Of a DNA stretch of 8,209 nucleotides, positions 1 through 7,083 are shown in pieces. The notes under the pieces were generated by a model. It was not told the DNA's origin and ran no database searches. It saw nothing but the letters and a program-made list of their open reading frames with translations. Location: positions 23,223 to 31,431 of the forward strand of contig FR899709.1 of assembly GCA_000437275.1 (NCBI GenBank), in the 5' to 3' direction. A program made the translations under genes and the position numbers. How positions within the stretch are numbered: position 1 is the stretch's first letter; every line of letters starts with the position of its first letter. The stretch comes from Clostridium sp. CAG:411 (GTDB lineage Bacteria; Bacillota; Clostridia; Lachnospirales; Lachnospiraceae).

Positions 1-491
1 AGACTACAGCGTCTCCGATTCCTACCGTTGCGGTGGTTGATTTACCAGAGGATAGTTATACAACGTTAAAGGACAATGTTTATACAGCTACTGGTGGAGC
101 GTTGCAAGTTACGGTACCAGAAGATTGGACAATCAGTGATGAGGATGCCACTGTGTTGGTAGCAGGAAAAGAGGAAGATACAAAGGATTGCCTGACGGTA
201 CAGATTTCACAGAAAGATAGTAAATTTTCAGAATATACGGTAGAAGATTTTGAAAAAATTTATAGTAAGACCTTGAATAATTATGAGGCAGAATCTTATG
301 AAAAAACAACAGTCGGTGGACTGGAAGCGGGATGTCTTACTTATAGTTTTTCAACAGACACAGAAGATGTACAAGGTTATGAGTATTTTATTGATGGAAA
401 CTATACTTATGTGTTGAACTTCACAGATGTTTCAGGAAACTTAAAAGACAAAATACCAGAGATTTTAAAGCAAGTGAAGATATGTAAATAA
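1..491 (+). CDS. 3' part of a probable exported protein, PsbP/DUF1795-like domain (5' partial)
   Basis: The reading frame is open from base 3 to the TAA at 489-491, so the real start lies before the window. The GTG at 33 is an internal valine with no ribosome binding site. About 162 residues are visible. The first ten or so are rich in Thr, Pro, Ser and Ala (TTASPIPTVAVV), like the flexible linker after the lipobox Cys of Gram-positive lipoproteins, but the signal peptide itself is not in view. The rest has the rhythm of a PsbP/DUF1795/LpqN-type alpha-beta sandwich: a VPEDW strand-turn, a 'TVQIS' strand, an acidic helix (EDFEKIYSKTL), a VGGLEAG turn, then YEYFIDGNYTYVLNF strands and a final helix (KIPEILKQVKI). 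No transmembrane segment or catalytic motif is visible. The fold call rests on pattern recognition only, and the function is unknown. It is followed at once by a terminator, so it ends its transcription unit. Confidence 0.75.
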   Translation, partial: TTASPIPTVAVVDLPEDSYTTLKDNVYTATGGALQVTVPEDWTISDEDATVLVAGKEEDTKDCLTVQISQKDSKFSEYTVEDFEKIYSKTLNNYEAESYEKTTVGGLEAGCLTYSFSTDTEDVQGYEYFIDGNYTYVLNFTDVSGNLKDKIPEILKQVKICK

Positions 492-506
492 AGAAGTAGA
501 AGAAAA

Positions 507-548
507 GAGGACATTGCACGATGGAGCGTGTGGTGTCCTTTTCTGTTT
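507..548 (+). terminator. Rho-independent terminator after the 5' partial gene
   Basis: A stem of 14 pairs, several of them G-U in RNA, joins 507-520 (GAGGACATTGCACG) to 527-540 (CGTGTGGTGTCCTT) around a 6-nt loop. It is followed by a T-rich tract (TTCTGTTT). It starts 15 nt after the stop codon at 491. Flanking A residues at 503-506 can lengthen the stem against the T tract. Confidence 0.8.
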
Positions 549-643
549 AGGAAGCATTTGTGGAAATTGATATAATGGTAAGAAAATCATGGGAAATAAA
601 TTTATAATATTATTTTTTGAATGTAGTAAAATAGAAATATTTG

Positions 644-672
644 TTGAAAGAGAAAATGACTTGTTGTAAAAT
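644..672 (+). promoter_or_regulatory. Sigma-A-type promoter for the flippase gene
   Basis: TTGAAA at 644-649 and TAAAAT at 667-672 are separated by exactly 17 nt, close to the TTGACA/TATAAT consensus. Transcription would begin near 679, just upstream of the AGGAGG at 696-701. A second -10-like TATAAT at 571-576 has no convincing -35 partner. Confidence 0.6.
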
Positions 673-739
673 GGCGAAGTGGTTAAAAATAATTTAGGAG
701 GATTTGAGGACAAATATATTTGTGTTCAAGATAGTGGTG

Positions 740-2383
740 ATGAAAGATAGAAAAAATAGTATAGTTATGCAGGCAAGCATATTAGCGGTTGCCAGTATTA
801 TTAGTCGTATTATTGGATTATTATACAGGAGTCCACTAAATTCCATTATTGGAAATCTAGGCATGGGATATTATCAGCAGGCATACACGTATTATACAAT
901 TGTATTGCTTACTTCTTCGTATAGTATTCCTGCAGCAGTTTCAAAAGTGATTTCGCAAAGGTTAGCAGTTGGGGAGTACAAAAACGCACACAGGATATTT
1001 AAAAGTGCGTTGCTATATGTTCTTGTAATAGGTTTTGTAGGAAGTGCTGTTTTATATTGTGGAGCTGGATGGTTTGTGAATGATGCATCTGCTATTCCTG
1101 TAATGAAAATATTTGCACCTACCATTTTAGTTTATGGTATCTTGGGTGTTTTTAGAGGTTACTTTCAGGCGCATAACAGTATGGTGCAAACTTCTGTATC
1201 ACAAATTTTAGAACAGATAGCAAATGCGGTGATAAGTATTGTGGCTGCATACGTGATGATTCGATATGCGATAAATATTAAAAATGAAAATAGTCAACAT
1301 ATGCAGGCTATTTGGGGAGCAATGGGAAGTGCCATAGGAACTGGGGCAGGAGTTCTGGTTGGATTGATTTGTATTTTAATTATGTACAATAAAAGTAAAG
1401 CAGGTATAAAACAGAAAATTGCACAGGACACAACAAAAACACTTCTTGGATATAAGTTTATACTAAAGTTGATTATCTTTACTGTAACTCCGTTTGTTTT
1501 AAGTACGGCAATCTACAACTTGAGTAGTACAGTAAACACAAAATTATATACAGATTGGTATGCAAATTATAAGGGTATCCATATCGATAAAGTGACCGAA
1601 ATTTGGGGACTATTTTCTGGACAGGCACTTACCATTACGAATATTCCCATTGCCTTTTCTTCTGCAATGGCAACTGCTATGTTACCTTCTGTATCGACTT
1701 TGATTGCTGCGCAAAAGATTAAAGAGGCGAAAGATAAGATAGGTGTTTCTGTAAAAACTACTATGCTTATTTCAATTCCGTGTGCAGTTGGATTATTTGT
1801 TTTAGCTGAACCGATTATAAATTTGCTTTTTTCAAATACAAGAGCAGACTTGAAAACTGCTGGTGGTTTTTTGATGGCATTATCCTTATCTACTGTTTTT
1901 TATGCGCTATCTACATTGAACAGTTCTATTTTGCAGGGAATTGGAAAAGTAAATACGCCAATTGTTAATGCTGCGATAGCTTTGCTTGTACAGACAATTA
2001 CCGCGATTGTATTGTTGCGAATAACAAACTTAGGTGTTTATAGCATTGCCATAGCTACAACGCTATACGCAGGGTTAATGTGTTTCCTAAACCAATATAG
2101 TGTAAAAAAAGCGATTGCGTATCGGCAGGAGTATAGAAAAAGCTTTTTTATACCAATTTTGGCATCGGTGATTATGGGAGGAGTGATAAAACTTGTTTAT
2201 GAAGGAATGTATTTGTGTGTGGCATCTATGAAAATTGTGGTAATTTTAGCAATTATGTTGGGAATAGTATTATATCTGTTTTTGCTTATTCTATTTCAAT
2301 GTTTTACAAAACAGGAAATAGAAAACTTTCCAGGAGGAAAGAAAATTATAAAAAAATTAAGTAAAATAAGATTAATGAAATAG
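740..2383 (+). CDS. MOP/MATE-fold flippase, SpoVB/YtgP (MurJ-like) group
   Basis: This is a polytopic membrane protein of 547 residues from ATG 740, close to the length of Bacillus YtgP/MurJ (about 540) and a little longer than SpoVB. Such proteins flip lipid-linked sugar precursors (lipid II or related oligosaccharide carriers) across the cytoplasmic membrane. Family hallmarks are visible: an N-terminal basic patch then a hydrophobic helix with SIISRIIGLLYRSPL (about 19-33), RGYFQAHNSM (139-148) followed by SQILEQ, the STLNSSILQGIGKVNTPI segment (391-408), and a basic C-terminus (GGKKIIKKLSKI). I estimate around 14 membrane segments. The start is uncertain. The frame is open back to TTG 704, but AGGAGG (696-701) lies only 2 nt before it. 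GTG 722 has a weak GAGGA at 706-710. ATG 740 fits the usual family N-terminus but has no good binding site next to it. Lipid II, sporulation or capsule substrates cannot be told apart from sequence alone. Confidence 0.88.
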   Translation: MKDRKNSIVMQASILAVASIISRIIGLLYRSPLNSIIGNLGMGYYQQAYTYYTIVLLTSSYSIPAAVSKVISQRLAVGEYKNAHRIFKSALLYVLVIGFVGSAVLYCGAGWFVNDASAIPVMKIFAPTILVYGILGVFRGYFQAHNSMVQTSVSQILEQIANAVISIVAAYVMIRYAINIKNENSQHMQAIWGAMGSAIGTGAGVLVGLICILIMYNKSKAGIKQKIAQDTTKTLLGYKFILKLIIFTVTPFVLSTAIYNLSSTVNTKLYTDWYANYKGIHIDKVTEIWGLFSGQALTITNIPIAFSSAMATAMLPSVSTLIAAQKIKEAKDKIGVSVKTTMLISIPCAVGLFVLAEPIINLLFSNTRADLKTAGGFLMALSLSTVFYALSTLNSSILQGIGKVNTPIVNAAIALLVQTITAIVLLRITNLGVYSIAIATTLYAGLMCFLNQYSVKKAIAYRQEYRKSFFIPILASVIMGGVIKLVYEGMYLCVASMKIVVILAIMLGIVLYLFLLILFQCFTKQEIENFPGGKKIIKKLSKIRLMK

Positions 2384-2395
2384 CACCATTAAGCC

Positions 2396-2447
2396 ATAAA
2401 ACCATTTTAAGACACACGTATTGTGATTTTGGAGGTTTTATTATAGT
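2396..2447 (+). terminator. Possible weak terminator after the flippase
   Basis: An 8-bp inverted repeat, ATAAAACC (2396-2403) with GGTTTTAT (2434-2441), encloses a smaller CACA/TGTG hairpin (2413-2416 with 2422-2425). A short T-containing tail follows. The loop is long and the stem AT-rich, so this may not be a working terminator. Confidence 0.3.
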
Positions 2448-2491
2448 TTGATTAAAATAGAATGTTATAACTATTATCCGTATGGGGAGTA

Positions 2492-2500
2492 TGCTATAAT
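2492..2500 (+). promoter_or_regulatory. Extended -10 promoter for the ABC exporter operon
   Basis: TGCTATAAT has the extended TGn motif directly before a perfect TATAAT (2495-2500). No good -35 box sits 16-18 nt upstream, which is tolerated for extended -10 promoters. Transcription would start near 2507, leaving a leader of about 60 nt. A second candidate, TTGATT (2448-2453) with TATTAT (2472-2477) at 18-nt spacing, lies just upstream. Confidence 0.55.
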
Positions 2501-2568
2501 ATGAAAATGTGGGAATTGCAAAATTCGCTTATACAATGCGACAATAAAATAAAAGGGAGGAAAAATTC

Positions 2569-3480
2569 TTGAAACTAGAAGTGAAAAATTTGAAAAAGTC
2601 CTTTGCTGGCAAAGAGGTATTACATGGAATCTCTTTTTCAGTTGAAAGTGGGAAAGCGTTGGGACTTTTAGGACGTAATGGTGCAGGAAAGACGACTACC
2701 ATTCGTATTTTAATGGATGTGTTCCGAGCAAATGAGGGAGAAATTTTGTTGGATGGAAAACCATTTGTGCCTAGAAACCATCAAATTGGTTATTTACCAG
2801 AGGAGAGAGGTCTTTATCCAAAGAGAAAAGTATTAGAGCAGATGGTATATTTGGCAATGCTTCGAAATGTTCCGAAAGCCAAAGCAAAAGAGAATGCAAA
2901 AAAATGGTTGGAACGTTTGGAAATTGGACAATACGAAAATAATTTACTAGAAACGTTGTCAAAAGGAAATCAGCAGAAGGTACAGTTGGCATCGGTGCTA
3001 GTTTGTGATCCAGAAATCGTTATTTTGGATGAACCATTCAGTGGATTGGACCCTGTAAATTCACAGATATTACAAGATGTCGTAAAAGAATTGATCGCAG
3101 TAGGGAAAATTGTAATATTCTCTAGTCATCAGATGAGTTATGTGGAAGAGTTCTGTGAGGATATTGTCATTATCAATCAAGGACAGGTCGTTTTAGAAGG
3201 AAACTTAAATGAAATTAAACTGGCTTATGGACGGGACCAATTAATTCTTGGTGACAGAAATAAATCCGTACAGGAATTTAAACAATTTTGTGAACAGGAA
3301 CTTATTGAAGTATTGCAGGTATGTGGGCAAACAAAAGATGCATTGATCGTAAAACTTTTAGACGGACAAACAAGAAAAGATTTATTGAAGGCATTGCTGG
3401 AAAAGAACGTAGAAGTGGAACAATTTGAAACTTATAAACCATCATTAAATGATATTTTTGTGGAGAAAGTGGGGGATTAA
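2569..3480 (+). CDS. ABC exporter ATP-binding protein, YhaQ/NatA type
   Basis: This 303-residue cytoplasmic ATPase powers the permease encoded next to it. Walker A is GRNGAGKT (35-42), the Q-loop region is YLPEERGLYPK (75-85), the signature is LSKGNQQK (130-137), Walker B is IVILDEP (150-156), the D-loop SGLD (158-161), and the switch histidine is H187 in FSSH. The glutamate-bearing PEERGLYP and the LSKGNQQK signature in place of LSGGQ are typical of the YhaQ/NatA subgroup, so they are not damage. The C-terminal 90 or so residues, ending in PSLNDIFVEKV, match the DUF4162-like tail of this subgroup. The start is TTG 2569, supported by GGGAGG at 2555-2560 with 8-nt spacing and by the family N-terminus (LEVKNLKKSF). 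It is only 3 nt from the permease gene, so the two form an operon. Relatives include the NatAB sodium exporter, but the substrate here is unknown. Confidence 0.93.
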   Translation: MKLEVKNLKKSFAGKEVLHGISFSVESGKALGLLGRNGAGKTTTIRILMDVFRANEGEILLDGKPFVPRNHQIGYLPEERGLYPKRKVLEQMVYLAMLRNVPKAKAKENAKKWLERLEIGQYENNLLETLSKGNQQKVQLASVLVCDPEIVILDEPFSGLDPVNSQILQDVVKELIAVGKIVIFSSHQMSYVEEFCEDIVIINQGQVVLEGNLNEIKLAYGRDQLILGDRNKSVQEFKQFCEQELIEVLQVCGQTKDALIVKLLDGQTRKDLLKALLEKNVEVEQFETYKPSLNDIFVEKVGD

Positions 3481-3483
3481 CAC

Positions 3484-4731
3484 ATGAGACGTTTTTTTAC
3501 AGTATTTGAATTTGAATTTAAGAGCTATTTAAAAAATAAATCGTTTATGATTACTACCATTCTTATTTCTGTGCTACTTGGTGCCATTATGTTTTTGCCA
3601 AATTTTGTAGATATGTCTGATATGCTTGGTACTTCTACTAAAACGGAAAGCACGAAGAATGATACAGATGAGGAAGAAAAGTCAAAGTATGGTATTTTGG
3701 ATCAAAAGAGATATGTAAAAGATTCTCCATTTTTAGAAACGTTCTATGAAAATGCAGAATTTAAGAGCTATAAAGATGAAAAAGCACTGAAAAAGGCAGT
3801 GGAACAAGAAGAGGTAGAAGCTGGCTTTGTGGTAGAGGATGATAGTCACTTCCGTTACCTTGTATGGAATAATTCCATGTATAATGATGGTGCAGAGCAA
3901 TTTAATCAGGTGATGACATTAGTACATAAACAGGTATACTGTCAGGAGCATAATTTAGATTTTGAAGAACTGGCAGAAAGTTACGATGCACCAGTACAGT
4001 ATGAACAAGAGATTCTTGGGAAAAATGCCTCTGATAATTACTGGTACTCTTATGTATTAGTAGTAGTCAGCTTTATGATTATTATTTTATATTGTGTTAT
4101 GATTGCTACTTCTGTTGCCAGCGAAAAGAGCAATCGTGCGATTGAAGTGCTTGTCACCAGTATCGACTCCAAGTTTTTACTATTTGGAAAGGTATTATCA
4201 GGAGCATTGGCCGCCTTTTTGCAGGTGGGAATTATACTGGGAGTTACGTTACTTAGTTATCAAGCCAATCGTGACGTTTGGGGCAGTGTGTTGGACCCGG
4301 TTTTACATATTCCTAGTGATGTGTTGATTGCCTTTACATTCTTTGGTATTGGTGGATTTTTATTTTATGCATGTTTATATGGAGCATTGGGAGCACTTGT
4401 TTCTAAAACAGAGGATGTCAACAAATCTGTCGGTGGATTGCAGATGATTGTTATGATTGTATATGTGGTAGTTTTAATGCAGCTGGACAATACGGATGGA
4501 ATTATAGTTAAAGTATGCTCGTATCTTCCATTTAGTTCTTATTGTGCTATGTTTGTGCGAATTGCATTGGGAAATGTAGCTATGTGGGAAATTGTTGTAT
4601 CCTTTGCTATTTTGGTAGTATCTACTGTATTTGTAGGATGGTTGGCAGCTAAGATTTACCGTATGGGAACATTACGCTACGGAAATCCAATATCTATTCG
4701 TACAGCATTGAAGAATTTAAAAGGGGAATAA
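3484..4731 (+). CDS. ABC-2 family exporter permease, YhaP/NatB type
   Basis: This 415-residue integral membrane partner of the preceding ATPase has the ABC-2 (ABC2_membrane_3) layout. One N-terminal helix (about 20-41) is followed by a large outside domain (about 42-183) that is charged, with an acidic/lysine stretch DEEEKSK near 62-68. Five helices then cluster at about 186-208, 234-258, 280-302, 318-334 and 366-390. The cytoplasmic coupling segment after the second helix, EKSNRAIEVLVTSI followed by LFGKVLSGA (214-241), is characteristic of NatB/YhaP permeases. ATG 3484 follows the ATPase stop by 3 nt. The binding site is only a weak G-rich run (3471-3475) inside the upstream gene, so translation is probably coupled. 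The substrate cannot be read from sequence: sodium, peptides and drugs are all known for relatives. No obvious terminator follows the gene. Confidence 0.9.
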   Translation: MRRFFTVFEFEFKSYLKNKSFMITTILISVLLGAIMFLPNFVDMSDMLGTSTKTESTKNDTDEEEKSKYGILDQKRYVKDSPFLETFYENAEFKSYKDEKALKKAVEQEEVEAGFVVEDDSHFRYLVWNNSMYNDGAEQFNQVMTLVHKQVYCQEHNLDFEELAESYDAPVQYEQEILGKNASDNYWYSYVLVVVSFMIIILYCVMIATSVASEKSNRAIEVLVTSIDSKFLLFGKVLSGALAAFLQVGIILGVTLLSYQANRDVWGSVLDPVLHIPSDVLIAFTFFGIGGFLFYACLYGALGALVSKTEDVNKSVGGLQMIVMIVYVVVLMQLDNTDGIIVKVCSYLPFSSYCAMFVRIALGNVAMWEIVVSFAILVVSTVFVGWLAAKIYRMGTLRYGNPISIRTALKNLKGE

Positions 4732-4754
4732 GGCAAACCTTCGGAATCTTCTTA

Positions 4755-4783
4755 TTGAAGAATATGGAAAAACGTGCTATACT
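4755..4783 (+). promoter_or_regulatory. Promoter of thrC
   Basis: TTGAAG (4755-4760) and TATACT (4778-4783) are 17 nt apart, and TGC directly before the -10 makes it an extended -10 promoter. Transcription would start near 4790, giving a leader of about 70 nt. That is too short for a T-box riboswitch. Confidence 0.7.
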
Positions 4784-4795
4784 TAATCAGAATAT

Positions 4796-4808
4796 ACGCA
4801 GTATGCGT
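4796..4808 (+). repeat. Small perfect inverted repeat at the thrC transcription start
   Basis: ACGCA and TGCGT are separated by GTA, placing a 5-bp dyad just downstream of the predicted start point. It could be an operator half-site pair or a short 5' hairpin, or chance. Confidence 0.35.
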
Positions 4809-4858
4809 GAATTTGTAACGAAATCAATTAAAAAACAGATAGAAAAGGATGAAGTGAA

Positions 4859-6349
4859 ATGAATCTAATGTATAACAGTACAAGAAACAAACAGGAAACC
4901 GCAACTGCATCTCAAGCTATTTTAAAGGGATTGGCTACAGATGGAGGATTATTTGTACCAGAATCTATTCCGGCATTGGATAAGGATATTGCTACGTTAG
5001 CAAATATGAGTTATCAGGAAGTAGCTTATGAAGTAATGAAGTTATACATTACAGATTTTACAGAGGAAGAACTTAAGAATTGTATTAATCGTGCGTATGA
5101 TAGCAAGTTTGATACAAAGGAAATTGCACCATTGGTAAAGAAGGATGGCGCATATTACTTAGAATTATTCCATGGTGCTACAATCGCATTTAAGGATATG
5201 GCACTTTCAATTTTGCCACATTTATTAACAACTTCAGCAAAGAAGAATAATGTAAAAAATGAAATTGTAATCTTAACTGCAACATCTGGAGATACTGGAA
5301 AGGCTGCTTTGGCTGGTTTCGCTGATGTGGAAGGAACAAGCATTATTGTATTTTATCCAAAGAATGGAGTAAGTCCAATTCAGGAAAAACAGATGGTAAC
5401 ACAGAAGGGTGCAAATACAAAGGTTGTAGGAATTACAGGTAACTTTGATGATGCACAGAGTGGCGTAAAAGCTATGTTCAACAACAAAGAATTAGCTGAA
5501 AGAATGGATAAGGCAGGATATCAGTTCTCATCTGCAAACTCAATCAATATTGGACGTTTAGTTCCACAGATCGTATATTATGTATATGCATACAGTAGAT
5601 TAGTGAAGAATGGAGAAATCAAAGCGGGAGATAAGATGAATGTCGTAGTTCCAACAGGTAACTTTGGAAATATCTTAGCAGCTTATTATGCAAAGAATAT
5701 GGGACTTCCAATCGACAAGCTGATTTGTGCTTCTAACGACAACAAAGTATTATATGATTTCTTCCAGACAGGAACATATGATAAGAACCGCGAGTTTATT
5801 TTAACAACATCTCCATCTATGGATATTTTAATTTCAAGCAACTTAGAAAGATTAATTTATAAGATTGCTGGAAATGATGCAGAGAAGTGTGCAGATTTGA
5901 TGAAAGCACTTTCTACATCTGGTGTTTACAATATTACAGAAGATATGAAAGCAGAATTACATGACTTTGTTGGTGGTTATACAGATGAGGCAAAGACTGC
6001 TGCTACCATTAAAGAAGTATATGATAAAGAAGGATATATTATGGATACACATACTGCAGTTGCAGCAGGTGTTTATAAAGATTATGTTGCAAAGAGTGGA
6101 GATAAGACACCAACTGTAATTGCTTCTACTGCAAGCCCATATAAATTTACAAGAAGTGTTATGAATGCTATTGATGCAAAATACAATGAGATGGGTGACT
6201 TTGAGTTGGTAGATGAGTTATGCAAGCTTTCTGGTGTAAAAGTTCCAAATGCAATTGAAGAAATTCGTACTGCACCTGTGCTTCATGATATTGTTTGCGA
6301 TTCAGACAAGATGCAGGATACTGTTGAGAAGATTTTAAAACTTCAGTAA
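4859..6349 (+). CDS. thrC: Threonine synthase
   Basis: This PLP-dependent cytoplasmic enzyme of 496 residues converts O-phospho-L-homoserine to L-threonine and phosphate, the last step of threonine biosynthesis. The N-terminus YNSTRNKQETATASQAILKG belongs to the family's N-terminal domain, and GLATDGGLFVPE (24-35) is the classic threonine synthase opening. The PLP lysine is K112 in FHGATIAFKDMAL. Other cofactor and phosphate contacts are ATSGDTGKAA (141-150) and the phosphate-cup motif PTGNFGN (265-271). THTAVA (398-403) and ASTASPYKF (422-430) are also conserved in the class. Length matches the longer microbial/yeast-like threonine synthase class (about 490-510), not the shorter Bacillus type (about 350). 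ATG 4859 has AAGGA at 4845-4849, 9 nt upstream. ATG 4868 is a possible inner start. It has its own promoter and a strong terminator, so it is probably monocistronic. No other threonine-pathway gene is in the window. Confidence 0.97.
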   Translation: MNLMYNSTRNKQETATASQAILKGLATDGGLFVPESIPALDKDIATLANMSYQEVAYEVMKLYITDFTEEELKNCINRAYDSKFDTKEIAPLVKKDGAYYLELFHGATIAFKDMALSILPHLLTTSAKKNNVKNEIVILTATSGDTGKAALAGFADVEGTSIIVFYPKNGVSPIQEKQMVTQKGANTKVVGITGNFDDAQSGVKAMFNNKELAERMDKAGYQFSSANSINIGRLVPQIVYYVYAYSRLVKNGEIKAGDKMNVVVPTGNFGNILAAYYAKNMGLPIDKLICASNDNKVLYDFFQTGTYDKNREFILTTSPSMDILISSNLERLIYKIAGNDAEKCADLMKALSTSGVYNITEDMKAELHDFVGGYTDEAKTAATIKEVYDKEGYIMDTHTAVAAGVYKDYVAKSGDKTPTVIASTASPYKFTRSVMNAIDAKYNEMGDFELVDELCKLSGVKVPNAIEEIRTAPVLHDIVCDSDKMQDTVEKILKLQ

Positions 6350-6400
6350 AATAGACTGTTTAGATTTATGGTGAAGCAGTCATAAATTGAAAATAAGGAG

Positions 6401-6430
6401 AGGGCTGTCTGTCAAAGATAGCCCTTTTTG
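6401..6430 (+). terminator. Rho-independent terminator after thrC
   Basis: A 10-pair stem (one G-U) joins AGGGCTGTCT (6401-6410) and AGATAGCCCT (6416-6425) around the loop GTCAA. A run of five T ends at 6429. It starts about 50 nt after the thrC stop. Confidence 0.88.
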
Positions 6431-6454
6431 GCATTATAAAAAGGGTCTTTTTGG
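6422..6454 (+). terminator. Second hairpin overlapping the thrC terminator
   Basis: CCCTTTTT (6422-6429) is perfectly complementary to AAAAAGGG (6438-6445) across an 8-nt loop, and TCTTTTT follows (6446-6452). It reuses the 3' arm and T tract of the first terminator, so the two stems cannot form together. CTTTTTGG is repeated directly at 6424-6431 and 6447-6454. It may be a backup terminator or an alternative fold. Confidence 0.5.
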
Positions 6455-6485
6455 TAAGAAGATTGTTAAAATGGAGGAAAATAAA

Positions 6486-7070
6486 ATGGAAGTATATATT
6501 ATCCGTCATGGAGAGACCATATGGAATGCAGCAGGAAAGTTGCAGGGTTCTATGGATATTGAATTGAATGAAAAGGGCAGAGCCGCAGCAGGGGCGTTGG
6601 GAGAACGATTAGAGGGAGTTCCTTTTGATCGTATTTATGCTTCTCCATTGATTCGTGCGTATGAAACTGCCTGTCTAATTCGAGGACATCGAAATATTCC
6701 AATTATACGAGATGATAGATTAAAAGAAATCTGTTTTGGTGTAGCAGAAGGGATTCATCATGACGAATGGAGAACAGAGGAAAGTCCATATCATTTCTTC
6801 TATACAAAACCAGAATGTTATGTACCACCAAAGCAGGGGGAAAGTTTTCAACAGGTTTGTGATAGAACAAAATCTTTTTTGGAAGAGGTGGTAGAACCTG
6901 CCTGGAAGGATACGGAACGAATTATGATTGTGGCACATGGAGCTTTGAATAAAGGATTGATGTGTCATATAGAAAAACATGGAATCGAAAACTATTGGGG
7001 AAAAGGATTGCAGCAGAATTGTGAGGCAACCATTTTTACCTATGACGGAAGCATATGGAAGGAAAAGTAA
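6486..7070 (+). CDS. Histidine phosphatase family (phosphoglycerate-mutase-like) protein
   Basis: This small soluble phosphatase has 194 residues, typical of the CobC/GpmB/PspA-like branch and shorter than true dPGM (about 230-250). The catalytic set is complete: R7 and H8 in IIRHGET (H8 is the phospho-acceptor), R57 in SPLIRAYETA, the acid E81 in RLKEICFG, and H151 in VAHGALNKG. ATG 6486 is chosen because GGAGG at 6473-6477 sits 8 nt before it and the RHG motif falls at the family's usual position. An in-frame ATG at 6471 would overlap that binding site. The frame stays open back to 6387, but that stretch runs through the thrC terminator. The substrate is unknown: candidates in this family include sugar phosphates, alpha-ribazole phosphate and phosphoserine. 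It lies 13 nt before the next gene and is likely cotranscribed with it. No strong promoter of its own is visible. Confidence 0.92.
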   Translation: MEVYIIRHGETIWNAAGKLQGSMDIELNEKGRAAAGALGERLEGVPFDRIYASPLIRAYETACLIRGHRNIPIIRDDRLKEICFGVAEGIHHDEWRTEESPYHFFYTKPECYVPPKQGESFQQVCDRTKSFLEEVVEPAWKDTERIMIVAHGALNKGLMCHIEKHGIENYWGKGLQQNCEATIFTYDGSIWKEK

Positions 7071-7083
7071 GGGAAGCGAAAAA

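Noticed and set aside
465..713. Reverse-strand open frame across the spacer before the flippase
   Set aside because: It starts at a TTG with no binding site, reads through the terminator and promoter of the + strand, and its low-complexity Ser/Leu/Phe composition looks like antisense of AT-rich DNA.
3091..3480. Degenerate ABC signature and Q-loop in the ATPase read as a sign of a broken gene
   Set aside because: LSKGNQQK and PEERGLYP are normal for the YhaQ/NatA subgroup. All other ATPase motifs are intact and the gene is full length.
4103..4327. Second-frame open frame inside the permease gene
   Set aside because: It is fully contained in the well-supported permease coding region, and its translation shows no family features.
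4732..4858. T-box or other long riboswitch upstream of thrC
   Set aside because: The predicted leader is only about 70 nt, and no T-box sequence or terminator/antiterminator pair is visible there.
6387..6485. N-terminal extension of the histidine phosphatase
   Set aside because: The frame is open but passes through the thrC terminator. The RHG motif and GGAGG binding site place the start at 6486.
6979..7083. N-terminal extension of the HAAS/DUF3887-like protein
   Set aside because: It overlaps the conserved end of the phosphatase gene in another frame. ATG 7084 has a proper binding site and begins the recognisable domain.
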